A stretch of DNA of 64,000 bases, taken from Methanobrevibacter sp. Lineage in GTDB: Archaea; Methanobacteriota; Methanobacteria; Methanobacteriales; Methanobacteriaceae. Below, piece by piece: positions 43,037 through 51,582 of the stretch. A program made the position numbers and the translations under genes. The stretch's first letter is position 1. Each line of letters begins with the position of its first letter. The stretch covers positions 1 through 64,000 of the forward strand of contig JADLKP010000001.1 of the NCBI GenBank assembly GCA_016838945.1, read 5' to 3'. The notes beneath the pieces are model-generated. The model was not told the DNA's origin, did no database searches, and saw only the letters and a list, made by a program, of their open reading frames with translations.

Positions 43037-43648
43037 TCATAATTTTCTCCTTCTGCCAACCACTTTGCCGAATTGATTGCTCTCTTTGATCAAGTCACCA
43101 TCGATATAGTACTTAGGCTTTCCATACATTCCTTCCCTTATGTAGTTGCCCTCTATTCTATAAGCTGGCCTTCCGAATCGGTTATTTTCCCTGATTATGT
43201 CTCCATCGATATAGTATTTTGGTTTTCCGCAGATTCCTTCAAACATATAGTTTCCTTCTGTAGACACTGATGGCTTTCCGAACATTCCTTCTGAAATTAC
43301 TTCTTTTCCATTTTCTTTAATTTCATAAGTTTCTACAAGCTCTTCCATTTCCTCTTCAGGGAAAATCATTTTAGACTCCCTGATGGACTTTAGAGGATTA
43401 TAATCCTTATGGATCGCACTTTCTGATTCCATTTCCTCTTCTGCAGCTATTTTGTCCTTTATAGGTGAATTGATTCTTTCAAGGTAATCGTTATAGGATT
43501 CGCCTTTTAATGGTTCGTATTTCTTTCTTGAGTCCTTGTTGAAATTTTCTCTCCTTTGCTTGTACTCTCTTAAGTCAATGCCGCATTTTATGCAGAACTT
43601 CTGGTCCTTATCCATTAGTTCAGATCCACAGTTGAAACAGTAGTTCAT
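43037..43648 (-). CDS. Zinc-ribbon protein with GKPxYYIDG repeats
   Basis: A 203-residue protein. An N-terminal zinc ribbon (CFNCGSEL, CIKCGIDL) is followed by a charged linker and, from about residue 117, four or five repeats of about 20 residues of the form MYGKPKYYIDGDLIKE, each predicted as a beta hairpin, ending in a basic GRRRKL tail. No function is known to me. A relic of a second copy lies at 30735. ATG follows AAAGGGGATAAT. Confidence 0.75.
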   Translation of the reverse strand: MNYCFNCGSELMDKDQKFCIKCGIDLREYKQRRENFNKDSRKKYEPLKGESYNDYLERINSPIKDKIAAEEEMESESAIHKDYNPLKSIRESKMIFPEEEMEELVETYEIKENGKEVISEGMFGKPSVSTEGNYMFEGICGKPKYYIDGDIIRENNRFGRPAYRIEGNYIREGMYGKPKYYIDGDLIKESNQFGKVVGRRRKL

Positions 43649-43754
43649 ATTATCCCCTTTGCCTTTTCTATATTTATGCTTATTTATGCATTTGAATTAT
43701 TTAAAAGTTTATTTATCTTTTGGAATATGAAATTTTGAAATAATTATTTTATAA

Positions 43755-43846
43755 AAATTGATCTTTTGATTAAAGGATAGGAAGGGGGAAATCCAATAAT
43801 AAATTGATCTTTTGATTAAAGGATAGGAAGGGGGAAATCCAATAAT
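43755..43846. repeat. 46-bp tandem duplication
   Basis: AAATTGATCTTTTGATTAAA plus 26 more bases occurs twice exactly, 43755-43800 and 43801-43846. It stands just before a broken reading frame. Confidence 0.95.
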
Positions 43847-43852
43847 AAATTG

Positions 43853-44040
43853 ATGGAAGAAAGAATCATTGAATTGAATGAGCTATTGGAGAAAAAGCAG
43901 GTAGTGAGATAAAGAGGCATATAAATTATTGTAAAGGAATAGAGAAGGCATATCGTGACAAGCTTGATGAATACTTTGATAAGATAGTCAGGCTTGAAAA
44001 GGAAAACTTTCTCTTGAAGTATAGGATCCAAAAACCTTAA
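43853..44040 (+). pseudogene. Frameshifted coiled-coil protein remnant
   Basis: MEERIIELNELLEKKQV runs to a stop, while one frame over the sequence continues EIKRHINYCKGIEKAYRDKL and ends LLKYRIQKP. Restoring one base near 43905 joins them into a coiled-coil protein of about 63 residues. The family is not recognised. Confidence 0.5.
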
Positions 44041-44167
44041 TCATCAACCTTAATCATCAACAGCTTGATTTTTTTATTTTTAATTAAAATAGTTTAAATA
44101 ATGAAATAAACAATTTAAAGGATTTAAAAAAATTAATCATCAACCAAATGATATCTTAATCATCAAC
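44037..44167. repeat. Four copies of TTAATCATCAAC
   Basis: The 12-base word occurs at 44037, about 44050, 44133 and 44156 in the AT-rich gap before the defence operon. Significance is unknown. Confidence 0.5.
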
Positions 44168-44301
44168 TACTGAACATCTGATTTTAAATATAATTGCAAG
44201 CTACATAATGAAAAATTCATCCTGTAATATTATATGATGAAAATTGCATTACATATTGTCAAAAAGAGTTATATTGAAATTTTTGGTTTTGGTAAATTTA
44301 T

Positions 44302-44360
44302 GAAAAGTAGTTCGGCAGATTTTGTAAAAGTAGTTCGGTGAATTTGTGGAAAGTAGTTCG
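44302..44360. repeat. Three AAAGTAGTTCG boxes at 24-bp spacing
   Basis: AAAGTAGTTCG(G) recurs at about 44303, 44327 and 44350, with related bases between. They end 40 bases before the TATA box of the XRE gene and look like a multi-site operator or a relic of a tandem array. Confidence 0.7.
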
Positions 44361-44378
44361 TTTATGTAAATTTGTATC

Positions 44379-44421
44379 ATGACCTATTTTATTGCAAAAC
44401 TTTATATATTTTTAAGGTCAT
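44379..44421 (+). promoter_or_regulatory. Promoter and flanking inverted repeat of the XRE operon
   Basis: TTTATATAT at 44401-44409 is a good TATA box. ATGACCT (44379-44385) and AGGTCAT (44415-44421) stand on either side of it as an inverted pair, a natural arrangement for autoregulation by the HTH protein encoded just downstream. GGGGGAT precedes the ATG at 44453. Confidence 0.6.
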
Positions 44422-44452
44422 AATATGATTACTTAAAAATTGGGGGATAAAA

Positions 44453-44776
44453 ATGAATAATCTATATGGTGAACGTATTAAAAATCTAAGGGAGGAACAT
44501 AAATATACTCAAAAGCAAGTAGCTGACTTTTTAGAAATTGATCAAAGCAATCTATCTAAAATTGAGCTTGGAAAAAGAACAATAAGCATGGATTTAATAG
44601 AGGAATTATGTTCATTGTTTAATTGTTCAGAAGAATATATTTTAGGTGAATCAGATGAGTATACACCTTCCAATATAGCATTTCGTAAGAATAAAAAGAT
44701 GGATTTAAATGTAATCGCTCAAATCAATGAAACTATGGGTTATATAAAAATGTTAAGGGAGTTAGATGAGGATTAA
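44453..44776 (+). CDS. XRE-family transcriptional regulator
   Basis: A 107-residue protein with an N-terminal helix-turn-helix of the XRE/Cro type (ERIKNLREEHKYTQKQVADF, then DQSNLSKIELGKRTISMDLI), followed by a short helical tail. It is the first gene of a co-directional series and its stop overlaps or abuts the next gene, an ImmA/IrrE-like protease. In such pairs the protease cleaves or inactivates the repressor on a stress or phage signal. An inverted repeat around its promoter supports autoregulation. Confidence 0.9.
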   Translation: MNNLYGERIKNLREEHKYTQKQVADFLEIDQSNLSKIELGKRTISMDLIEELCSLFNCSEEYILGESDEYTPSNIAFRKNKKMDLNVIAQINETMGYIKMLRELDED

Positions 44777-44777
44777 T

Positions 44778-45515
44778 ATGTTGGAATATCACGAAACTAA
44801 TGATTTGGCATTGTCTTTAAGAAGGCAATGGGGTATTGATGATTACAGCCCTATAGATATTTTTTCTTTAGCTTTAGAAAAAATAAAGAATCTTACAATT
44901 ATTTGGATGAAAATAGATAAGGATATAAGCGGGGCTTGTTCTAAAAATGATGGAGATTCTGTTGTTGTAATTAATTCTATTCACTCCAAGGGCAGACAGA
45001 ATTTTACATTGGCACATGAGATATACCATTTATTATATGATGATTCCAATAACCAGTTCTTTTGTGCTGATGATGATAATGATGAAGTCGAAGAGGAAGC
45101 AAACAATTTTGCATCTTGTCTTTTGATGCCAATGCCTGCTTTAAGAGAGTTTAAAAGAGAAAATGTTAGGGAGAAATGGACAATTAAAAATATTATTAAA
45201 TGTGAACAATGGTTTGCCATCAGCCATAAAAGTATGTTGTACCGTTTAAGACGTGAAAAAGATATTAGTTTATATGATTTTGAGAGATTTAAATATGGTG
45301 TTAAAGGTAATGCTCTTAGATTAGGTTATGATTTGGATTTATATGAACCTTCAGATGAAAATAAGCAATATTATGCCGTAGGACATTTAATCCCTCTTGT
45401 TGAAAAGATTCATTCTAAAGGAAAAATCTCCACTGGACTAAAAAATGAAATTTTAAACAGTAATTTTAGGTCAGATATGGTTTATGACTTGAAGGAAGAT
45501 TATTTCTTTGATTGA
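44778..45515 (+). CDS. ImmA/IrrE-family metallopeptidase
   Basis: A 245-residue protein of the ImmA/IrrE class. The zinc motif HEIYH lies near residues 80-84 (LAHEIYHLLY), with EEEANNFASCLLMP supplying the third ligand Glu. A helical C-terminal region follows. The start could be 44766 (MRINM, overlapping the XRE stop) or ATG 44778 (MLEYHE) with GAGGAT upstream; I use the latter. It probably inactivates the XRE repressor and so switches the downstream defence genes. Confidence 0.88.
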   Translation: MLEYHETNDLALSLRRQWGIDDYSPIDIFSLALEKIKNLTIIWMKIDKDISGACSKNDGDSVVVINSIHSKGRQNFTLAHEIYHLLYDDSNNQFFCADDDNDEVEEEANNFASCLLMPMPALREFKRENVREKWTIKNIIKCEQWFAISHKSMLYRLRREKDISLYDFERFKYGVKGNALRLGYDLDLYEPSDENKQYYAVGHLIPLVEKIHSKGKISTGLKNEILNSNFRSDMVYDLKEDYFFD

Positions 45516-45546
45516 AATTCTTGTTTTTGTAAAGGGGAGGGATTAT

Positions 45547-46125
45547 TTGATTGATAAAATAATTTTTTATGATGCTGATTTTTTAATTTGCTTTTTGACA
45601 ATAGGAGAAACTTTCATTTTAAAAAAAGCTTTTAATGAAATTATAGTTCCTATGCAAGTTTTTAAGGAATTGACTAGGAAAAAATCTCCTAATATAGTAA
45701 AGGAAACAATCATCGATTTAAGGGATTCAGGTTTTGTTAAAGTCCCTGTTATAAAATCTAATTCTAGAGTAAATATAGCTTATAGGGCTATTAAAAATGG
45801 GTACTGGCATGAAGATTTTAAAAAGTTAGGTAAAGGTGAATCCGCAGCCCTTGCATTTGCTATAGAAAGGGAAGGGGTTATTGCATCCAATAATTTTTAT
45901 GACATTAAGGATTATGTTGATAAGTATGAATTGCCTTTGCTTACCACATCATATTTTCTGGCTTTAGCATTTGATAAAGATATTATAGATTATGATGAAG
46001 CTTGTGATTTGTATTATAGGATGATTGAGAAAGAAAGGGGTATGCCTTGCAGTAGTTTTGAGGAGTATTATAATTCTTTATATAAAGAGGATACTGAAAA
46101 TTTTGGTTTTAGGTTGTTTGAATAA
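45547..46125 (+). CDS. PIN-like (DUF3368-type) nuclease protein
   Basis: A protein of about 192 residues. IIFYDADFLICFL at the start, KLGKGESAALAFAIE in the middle and VIASNNFYDIKDYVDK fit the acidic-residue pattern of PIN-like nucleases of the DUF3368 kind. It sits third after XRE and ImmA-like genes, a known three-gene association in prokaryotes where the PIN protein is the suspected toxin. The frame opens at TTG 45508 inside the previous gene, but GGGGAGGG six bases before TTG 45547 marks the better start. Confidence 0.72.
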   Translation: MIDKIIFYDADFLICFLTIGETFILKKAFNEIIVPMQVFKELTRKKSPNIVKETIIDLRDSGFVKVPVIKSNSRVNIAYRAIKNGYWHEDFKKLGKGESAALAFAIEREGVIASNNFYDIKDYVDKYELPLLTTSYFLALAFDKDIIDYDEACDLYYRMIEKERGMPCSSFEEYYNSLYKEDTENFGFRLFE

Positions 46126-46150
46126 ATCAATTTAAGAAAGAAGGTAAATC

Positions 46151-46921
46151 ATGTCAAATTTAGAAAAATTAAACAAATTATATGAAGAAGGTCAAGATTT
46201 ATTAAAAACTAGAATGGGTCATAAACCGGGAATCGCATTTCCAGAGGAGGTTAATCATGCAAAATTTGTTAAATGGAAACATAAAACATTAAGTTTTTTA
46301 CAAATTATTTCAATTGATGAATTTAGATTTAATACTTTTAAAAATGAATTGGATCATAATTATTATTATTTAGCTGAGAAAGGAGTAAGTATATTAGAGT
46401 CTATAATTGAAGATATTGAAGATGGAACTCTTGATATAAATAGTAGTCCTAAAGCAAATTTAGATAAAATACAAATTTTAGAAGAAGTTTTAAATAATTT
46501 CCATAGGGTTGTTAGGCAATTGCGTAATAGGCATGATAACAGAACAACTTTAGAAATAAAAGATGAGTATGATGTACAAGATTTGCTTCATTCATTATTA
46601 CTTATCCATTTTGATGATGTCCGTCCTGAAGAGTATACCCCATCATATGCTGGTGCAACTAGTAGAATGGACTTTTTAATTAAGGATATTAATACAGTAA
46701 TTGAAACAAAAATGACTAGAGAAAATCTTAAGGATAAAAAACTTGGTGAAGAGTTAATAATTGATATAGAAAAATATGCAAAACACCTAGATTGTGAAAA
46801 GTTATATTGTTTTGTATATGATCCTAAAGAGTTTATTAATAATCCTAAGGGATTAGAAAAAGATTTATCTAATAATTCTGATGAAATAGAGGTAAAAACT
46901 ATAATTGTTCCTAAATATTGA
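46151..46921 (+). CDS. DpnII/MboI-like PD-(D/E)XK nuclease-domain protein
   Basis: A 256-residue protein. The C-terminal half matches the DpnII-MboI-type REase domain: VQDLLHSLLLIHFDDVRPEE, TPSYAGATSRMDFLIK and VIETKMTREN, giving the catalytic D (about 173) and E-x-K (182-184). A helical N-terminus (about 1-130) probably binds a partner. In other genomes this domain is attached to defence genes rather than acting as a stand-alone restriction enzyme. AGAAAGAAGG precedes the ATG. It is tightly linked to the TPR-HEPN gene downstream. Confidence 0.82.
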   Translation: MSNLEKLNKLYEEGQDLLKTRMGHKPGIAFPEEVNHAKFVKWKHKTLSFLQIISIDEFRFNTFKNELDHNYYYLAEKGVSILESIIEDIEDGTLDINSSPKANLDKIQILEEVLNNFHRVVRQLRNRHDNRTTLEIKDEYDVQDLLHSLLLIHFDDVRPEEYTPSYAGATSRMDFLIKDINTVIETKMTRENLKDKKLGEELIIDIEKYAKHLDCEKLYCFVYDPKEFINNPKGLEKDLSNNSDEIEVKTIIVPKY

Positions 46922-46935
46922 ATTTGAGGTATTTC

Positions 46936-48420
46936 ATGTATAATGAGGATTTAGTTAATAAAGCATACGATTATTTAAACAATGGTCAAGTTGATTTCAG
47001 TGAAAAAATTTTAGAAAAACTTAAAGATGAAAAATTTGAATTTAAATATCAAATAGGGGCATTACTTATAGATATAGGGTCAGTTTCAAAAAATATGGAC
47101 TATGTTGATGAAGGAATAGAAATTTTTGAAGATTTAAAAGAGTCTACAAATATAAATGTTAATTATAATTTAGCTAATGGGTATTTTGCCAAATTTGTTT
47201 TAAATAAAAATAACTATTTAATTAAAGATGATCATTTACTATTTAAAGCTAAAAAATTATATAGGGAAGAAATCAATCATACACCCCCTCAAGAAAATCC
47301 AGATTTGTATATTAATTTAGCTAATACATATAATTATATTGGTAGAACAATAGATGGCTTAGAATATTATGAGAAAGTTTTAGATATTTCTAAAGATAGT
47401 AGAGCTCTAGTTAATAAAGGAATTGCTCTTTATCAATATTCATTTTTTACTAAAGATTATTTAGTAATTTTAAAAGATGCCTATAACTGTTTTAAATTAG
47501 CATTGGAAAATTCTGGATTGTATTCTGATTTTAGAGCCATTTCAGAAGAATATGTAAATATCATTGAAGAGAATTTAAATGAAGAAATTCTTAATCAAGA
47601 AATACCTGCTGATTTACAAAGACCTTCAGGGGATGAATTTGAAGGGTTTATGATTAATTTTTGTTTAGATAATAAATTATATTTAAATTTATGTAATTTC
47701 TGTCAAAGATGTGAAAATTCCATAGGAGATACTATAGTAATAGATAATATGATTGTTGAAACTAAATATGGACTTGAAGATGATCCATTTCTAATTTTAT
47801 CTTCATATTTAAATCAAATTAAAATGGATTATGTTTCAGCAAGGTTTTTGTTAATTCTATCTCAATATGAAGGCATAGATTTGGATTTCATTACTAAGAA
47901 TGTTTTTATTATTAATACACTAAACTATGAAGAAAACGATATAAGAATACAACTATTAAAAAATTCTTTCACAAATCTTTTTAATATACTAGATAAAATA
48001 GCATATTTCATTAATGATTATTTAGAAATAGGAAAATCTTCAAAAAAAGCTGATTTTCGTCATATTTGGTTTAATAGTAAAGGGAGTAAAATAAATAAAA
48101 AAATAGAATCTTTAAATAATCCTGGTTTAAATGCTTTATATGATATTTATTTAGATTTTGAATATGGAAATGAAAAGGAATATTTAAGAAATATTCGAAA
48201 TAGTTTAACTCATAAATTTTTAAGAATTTCTTTTATAAAACTTAATGAAGAAGATAGAACTATTGAAGAGTTTACAAAGGATACTATAGAATTAGCTAAA
48301 ATTGTTAAAAATGCAATTATATATTTAATTAGATTAGTTAAAGTTCATGAAGATTTTAAATATAAAAAAATAGATGGTAAAACTGTCCATCAATTAAATG
48401 CAGATTTAATTAAATTATAA
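46936..48420 (+). CDS. TPR protein with LA2681-like HEPN domain
   Basis: A protein of about 494 residues. The first 200 residues are TPR-like helical pairs (YINLANTYNYIGRTIDGLEYYEKVL). The C-terminal third matches the LA2681-type HEPN domain, with the R-x4-H motif RNSLTH near residue 420, the usual RNase centre. GAGGT six bases before ATG 46936 supports this start over TTG 46918, which overlaps the previous stop. The TPR part could sense a phage protein and the HEPN part could cut RNA; both roles are inferred. Confidence 0.78.
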   Translation: MYNEDLVNKAYDYLNNGQVDFSEKILEKLKDEKFEFKYQIGALLIDIGSVSKNMDYVDEGIEIFEDLKESTNINVNYNLANGYFAKFVLNKNNYLIKDDHLLFKAKKLYREEINHTPPQENPDLYINLANTYNYIGRTIDGLEYYEKVLDISKDSRALVNKGIALYQYSFFTKDYLVILKDAYNCFKLALENSGLYSDFRAISEEYVNIIEENLNEEILNQEIPADLQRPSGDEFEGFMINFCLDNKLYLNLCNFCQRCENSIGDTIVIDNMIVETKYGLEDDPFLILSSYLNQIKMDYVSARFLLILSQYEGIDLDFITKNVFIINTLNYEENDIRIQLLKNSFTNLFNILDKIAYFINDYLEIGKSSKKADFRHIWFNSKGSKINKKIESLNNPGLNALYDIYLDFEYGNEKEYLRNIRNSLTHKFLRISFIKLNEEDRTIEEFTKDTIELAKIVKNAIIYLIRLVKVHEDFKYKKIDGKTVHQLNADLIKL

Positions 48421-48439
48421 TTTTATCAAGTGATTTATT

Positions 48440-50500
48440 ATGTTAAATGAAGATAAAGATATCAATATTGGGGAAGATAGTTTAAATAGATCAAATTTTG
48501 CAAAAAATTTAGCGGCAAATATTCAAAATTATTTTAATAGAAATGAAGTTAATAATTGTTTAACAATTGGTTTAATGGGGGAATGGGGATCAGGTAAAAC
48601 TTCTCTTTTAAATATGACAGAAGAGTATCTAAAAGATTCTGATATTAAAATCATAAAATTCAATCCTTGGCTTCATTCAACTTATCATCAATTAGTAGAA
48701 CAGTTTTTCGACGAATTGATAAAGGAATTTACAAACTCAAGAGATAATTCTTTAAAGGATATTTTAAAAAGATATAAATTTAAAGTAAATGAATTGGAGA
48801 TACTAAAGAAGATAGCTGTTTCCGCTTCTTTGCTCTATGACCCTAAAGTAGGTAGTAGTCTTGAAAATATTTTGACTTATTCTTCTGAAGAAGAAAACTT
48901 AGCATCTCTTAAGGAAAAAATTGATGAAGAATTTGTTAATCAAAAAGTAGTATGTATTATTGATGATTTAGATAGATTATCTAGAGATGAAATCGCGGAG
49001 ATGTTTAAATTAATTAAAATAATGGCAGATTTTAAAAATATGGTTTATTTAGTTGCATTTGATAAAGATTTTATTGCTGAGGCTCTAAAAATAGATTATG
49101 GTGGTGAAAGATACATCGAAAAGATTATTAATGTTCCATTGAAGGTACCATCTATAGATTACATTGAACTGAAGGATTGTTTAATTAAACACTTTAAAAG
49201 AATTTCACGAGAATATCAAATTAGTTTAGATTTTACTAGATTAAATCAATTTTTAGATTTTCAACATAATCAATATGGTAAACGTTGTGGCATTTTATAT
49301 TTTTTTAAAAATATGAGAGATATCGTTCGTTTTATTAATATTTTAGAATTTAATTTAGAATTAGTAAATGGAGAAGTAAATTTTGTAGATTTTATAGTTA
49401 TCACTGCTATTCAAGTTTTTTATTCTGAAGTTTATGATAAAATAAAGTTAAATGAATTTTTATTAATTAATTATCATTATACTATCGTAGATGAGCTTAC
49501 TAAAGAAATTCTTCTAATTGAAAAATCTGAATTTGAGGAAATAGTTAATGATAACGAAAATTTAAATTTTATCCTTCAAAAGTTGTTTCCCAAAATGGAG
49601 AATATGTATATAAGTCGACCTTCTTTTAAGTTTGAAAATAAAGATTTTGCAGATAAAAATTTATTGATTTCTCATCCTAATCATTTTAAAGCTTATTTTA
49701 AGTTAAATAGCGTTATTAAAGATTTATCCGAAGCAGAAATTGATTTTATAGTAAATTATATTAATTCTAAAGATAATGCTTCTGTAGTTATGCAATTTAT
49801 TAGATTATTTAAGGAAAATAAATTAAGGCCATTTTTTGAAAATATTAAAAATAGATTAGATAAGATTCATAAAAATAAATTCTTCTTAAATTTCCTTTTC
49901 ACAATTGATACTCAGATGTGGGAAGATATTTTCTTTACCAATAGGGAGGAAATTGAGACTTTATGTTTAGAGTTGATTTATCAGATAGGTAACAAAGATA
50001 GGTTTAATGTGTTGAAAGAAGTTTATCAAAATTCAAATAATATAATTTTGCTATTTAATTTATTAAATAATATAAAAAAGAGAAATTTCATGCCATATAA
50101 TTATGATGAACCTATTTTAACTGATGAAGAGATTATTGAATTAACTGAAATAACTAAAGAAAAATTCAATGATATTGAAAATAATAGTTTCATTGTTGAA
50201 AATAGGTTAAGAGAAATATTGTATATTGGTTCAGAATTACATTTAGAAAGTAAAAATGATTTTATTATTGATGAGTTGATTTCTACTTCTTCAGGAATAT
50301 TTAAATTATTAAGTTCTTTTTTATCTCTAAGGGAAAATTCTAGTTTTTTATTGCGAAATGTTGATGAATTAAATAGTTACAGAAGTGTTGATGAAATCAA
50401 AATATTAATTGATAGTGATAATTCTATTAAGGATGAACAAATAGTTAAAAATTTTTTAGATGGGTATGAGTTGTTTAAAAGTCAAAATGATGTTGATTAA
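48440..50500 (+). CDS. KAP-family P-loop NTPase
   Basis: A 686-residue KAP NTPase. Walker A is GLMGEWGSGKTSLL (about 44-57). Walker B is VVCIIDDLDRLSRDEI (about 168-183), with the following KIMADFKNMVYLVAFDKDFI as in the family. There is no clear membrane segment, unlike many KAP proteins, and a long helical C-terminus. KAP NTPases occur in several anti-phage systems as sensors or scaffolds. It is the last of six closely spaced genes from 44453. Weak GTGAT precedes the ATG. Confidence 0.82.
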   Translation: MLNEDKDINIGEDSLNRSNFAKNLAANIQNYFNRNEVNNCLTIGLMGEWGSGKTSLLNMTEEYLKDSDIKIIKFNPWLHSTYHQLVEQFFDELIKEFTNSRDNSLKDILKRYKFKVNELEILKKIAVSASLLYDPKVGSSLENILTYSSEEENLASLKEKIDEEFVNQKVVCIIDDLDRLSRDEIAEMFKLIKIMADFKNMVYLVAFDKDFIAEALKIDYGGERYIEKIINVPLKVPSIDYIELKDCLIKHFKRISREYQISLDFTRLNQFLDFQHNQYGKRCGILYFFKNMRDIVRFINILEFNLELVNGEVNFVDFIVITAIQVFYSEVYDKIKLNEFLLINYHYTIVDELTKEILLIEKSEFEEIVNDNENLNFILQKLFPKMENMYISRPSFKFENKDFADKNLLISHPNHFKAYFKLNSVIKDLSEAEIDFIVNYINSKDNASVVMQFIRLFKENKLRPFFENIKNRLDKIHKNKFFLNFLFTIDTQMWEDIFFTNREEIETLCLELIYQIGNKDRFNVLKEVYQNSNNIILLFNLLNNIKKRNFMPYNYDEPILTDEEIIELTEITKEKFNDIENNSFIVENRLREILYIGSELHLESKNDFIIDELISTSSGIFKLLSSFLSLRENSSFLLRNVDELNSYRSVDEIKILIDSDNSIKDEQIVKNFLDGYELFKSQNDVD

Positions 50501-50643
50501 ATTTATATCAAATGGGGTTAAAAATGTCTAGATGATGTTTATGATTAAAGATTTTTTAAAATTTTTTATAAATTAATTGAAGTTATTTGTATGCCAAAAT
50601 TTTAATTATTAATATCTTAAAATAATATGATGGGAGGTTTCAA

Positions 50644-51353
50644 ATGGATGAAAAAGGGATAAAAGAAAAATTTGCTAAATTATTTGATGATCCTAATAGA
50701 AAAACTTTTAAAATAGCATTGGATAATTTAACTGGTGAATATGATGATTTAGAATTTAAAGAACAAGAGATTGATGTACATATATTGGCAAAAATATTTT
50801 AGGATTTGCAAATACATCTGGAGGAATCATATGTTTAGGTGTAAAGGAAAGTGAAGATGGCCTAATTCCAATCGGGATTGATAATAGTAGTGATTCTACA
50901 GATTTAAAGAAAAAATTATCTAAATATTTACCTTACAATTTAGATTATGAAATTCATCCAATTGATTATGTTGATGACGAATTCTGGGGGGATATACGAA
51001 ATAAATCATTTAAAATTATCACTGTTGAATACACTCCAGAAAATATTCTATTCATGCCAATGAAAGGTAGTGTGGATTATAAAAAAACAGATATTTTTTG
51101 CAGAAAAAATTCCAGTACTAATCGGTGCGAATATGAGGATTTACAAGATATTCTTAATAAAAGAATAACCTATAATCAAAATATTATAAATCTTAATCAG
51201 GAATTAAAAGAATTGGAAATTCTAATGGAACGTACTTCAATTCATTATAAACTATTTTATTCAATTAATCATTCTGATTTTTTAAAAATAATGTACAAAT
51301 TTAAAGAAAAGAAAATAAAAAGAATAGAAAAATGTTTGCGGATAGATGATTAA
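50644..51353 (+). pseudogene. AlbA_2/Schlafen-like ATP-binding protein, frameshifted
   Basis: The first frame (MDEKGIKEKFAKLF to LEFKEQEIDVHILAK) stops at 50800-50802. The next frame continues without a gap as NILGFANTSGGIICLGVKES through the rest of the domain to 51353. Together they make an AlbA_2/Schlafen-type domain of about 236 residues: the EFKEQ strand, the FANTSGG loop and GIDNS. The break lies in a run of five A at 50790-50794, so one lost A explains it. GGGAGG precedes the ATG. It may be a real mutation, phase variation or a sequencing error. Confidence 0.75.
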
Positions 51354-51582
51354 GATGATCTTGATATTATTTTTTCTTCTTCTATTATTAAAGTGATTTT
51401 AATATTATTTGTATGTTATTATTTTTTGATTTATTAGAAAAAATTATTTTATCTTAATTCAAATCTTATATATAGTCATTTTGCTTGGGGAATCATTAGT
51501 CTTAAAAATAAAAGAAAAACATTTAAGAATTATTTTAGGGTTTGAATTTTAATAAATAAAAAAATTTTTATCGGGTGTTTTT

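Noticed and set aside
44302..44360. Iteron-type replication origin
   Set aside because: Only three boxes, no initiator gene and no partition genes nearby. The position before the XRE promoter fits regulation better.
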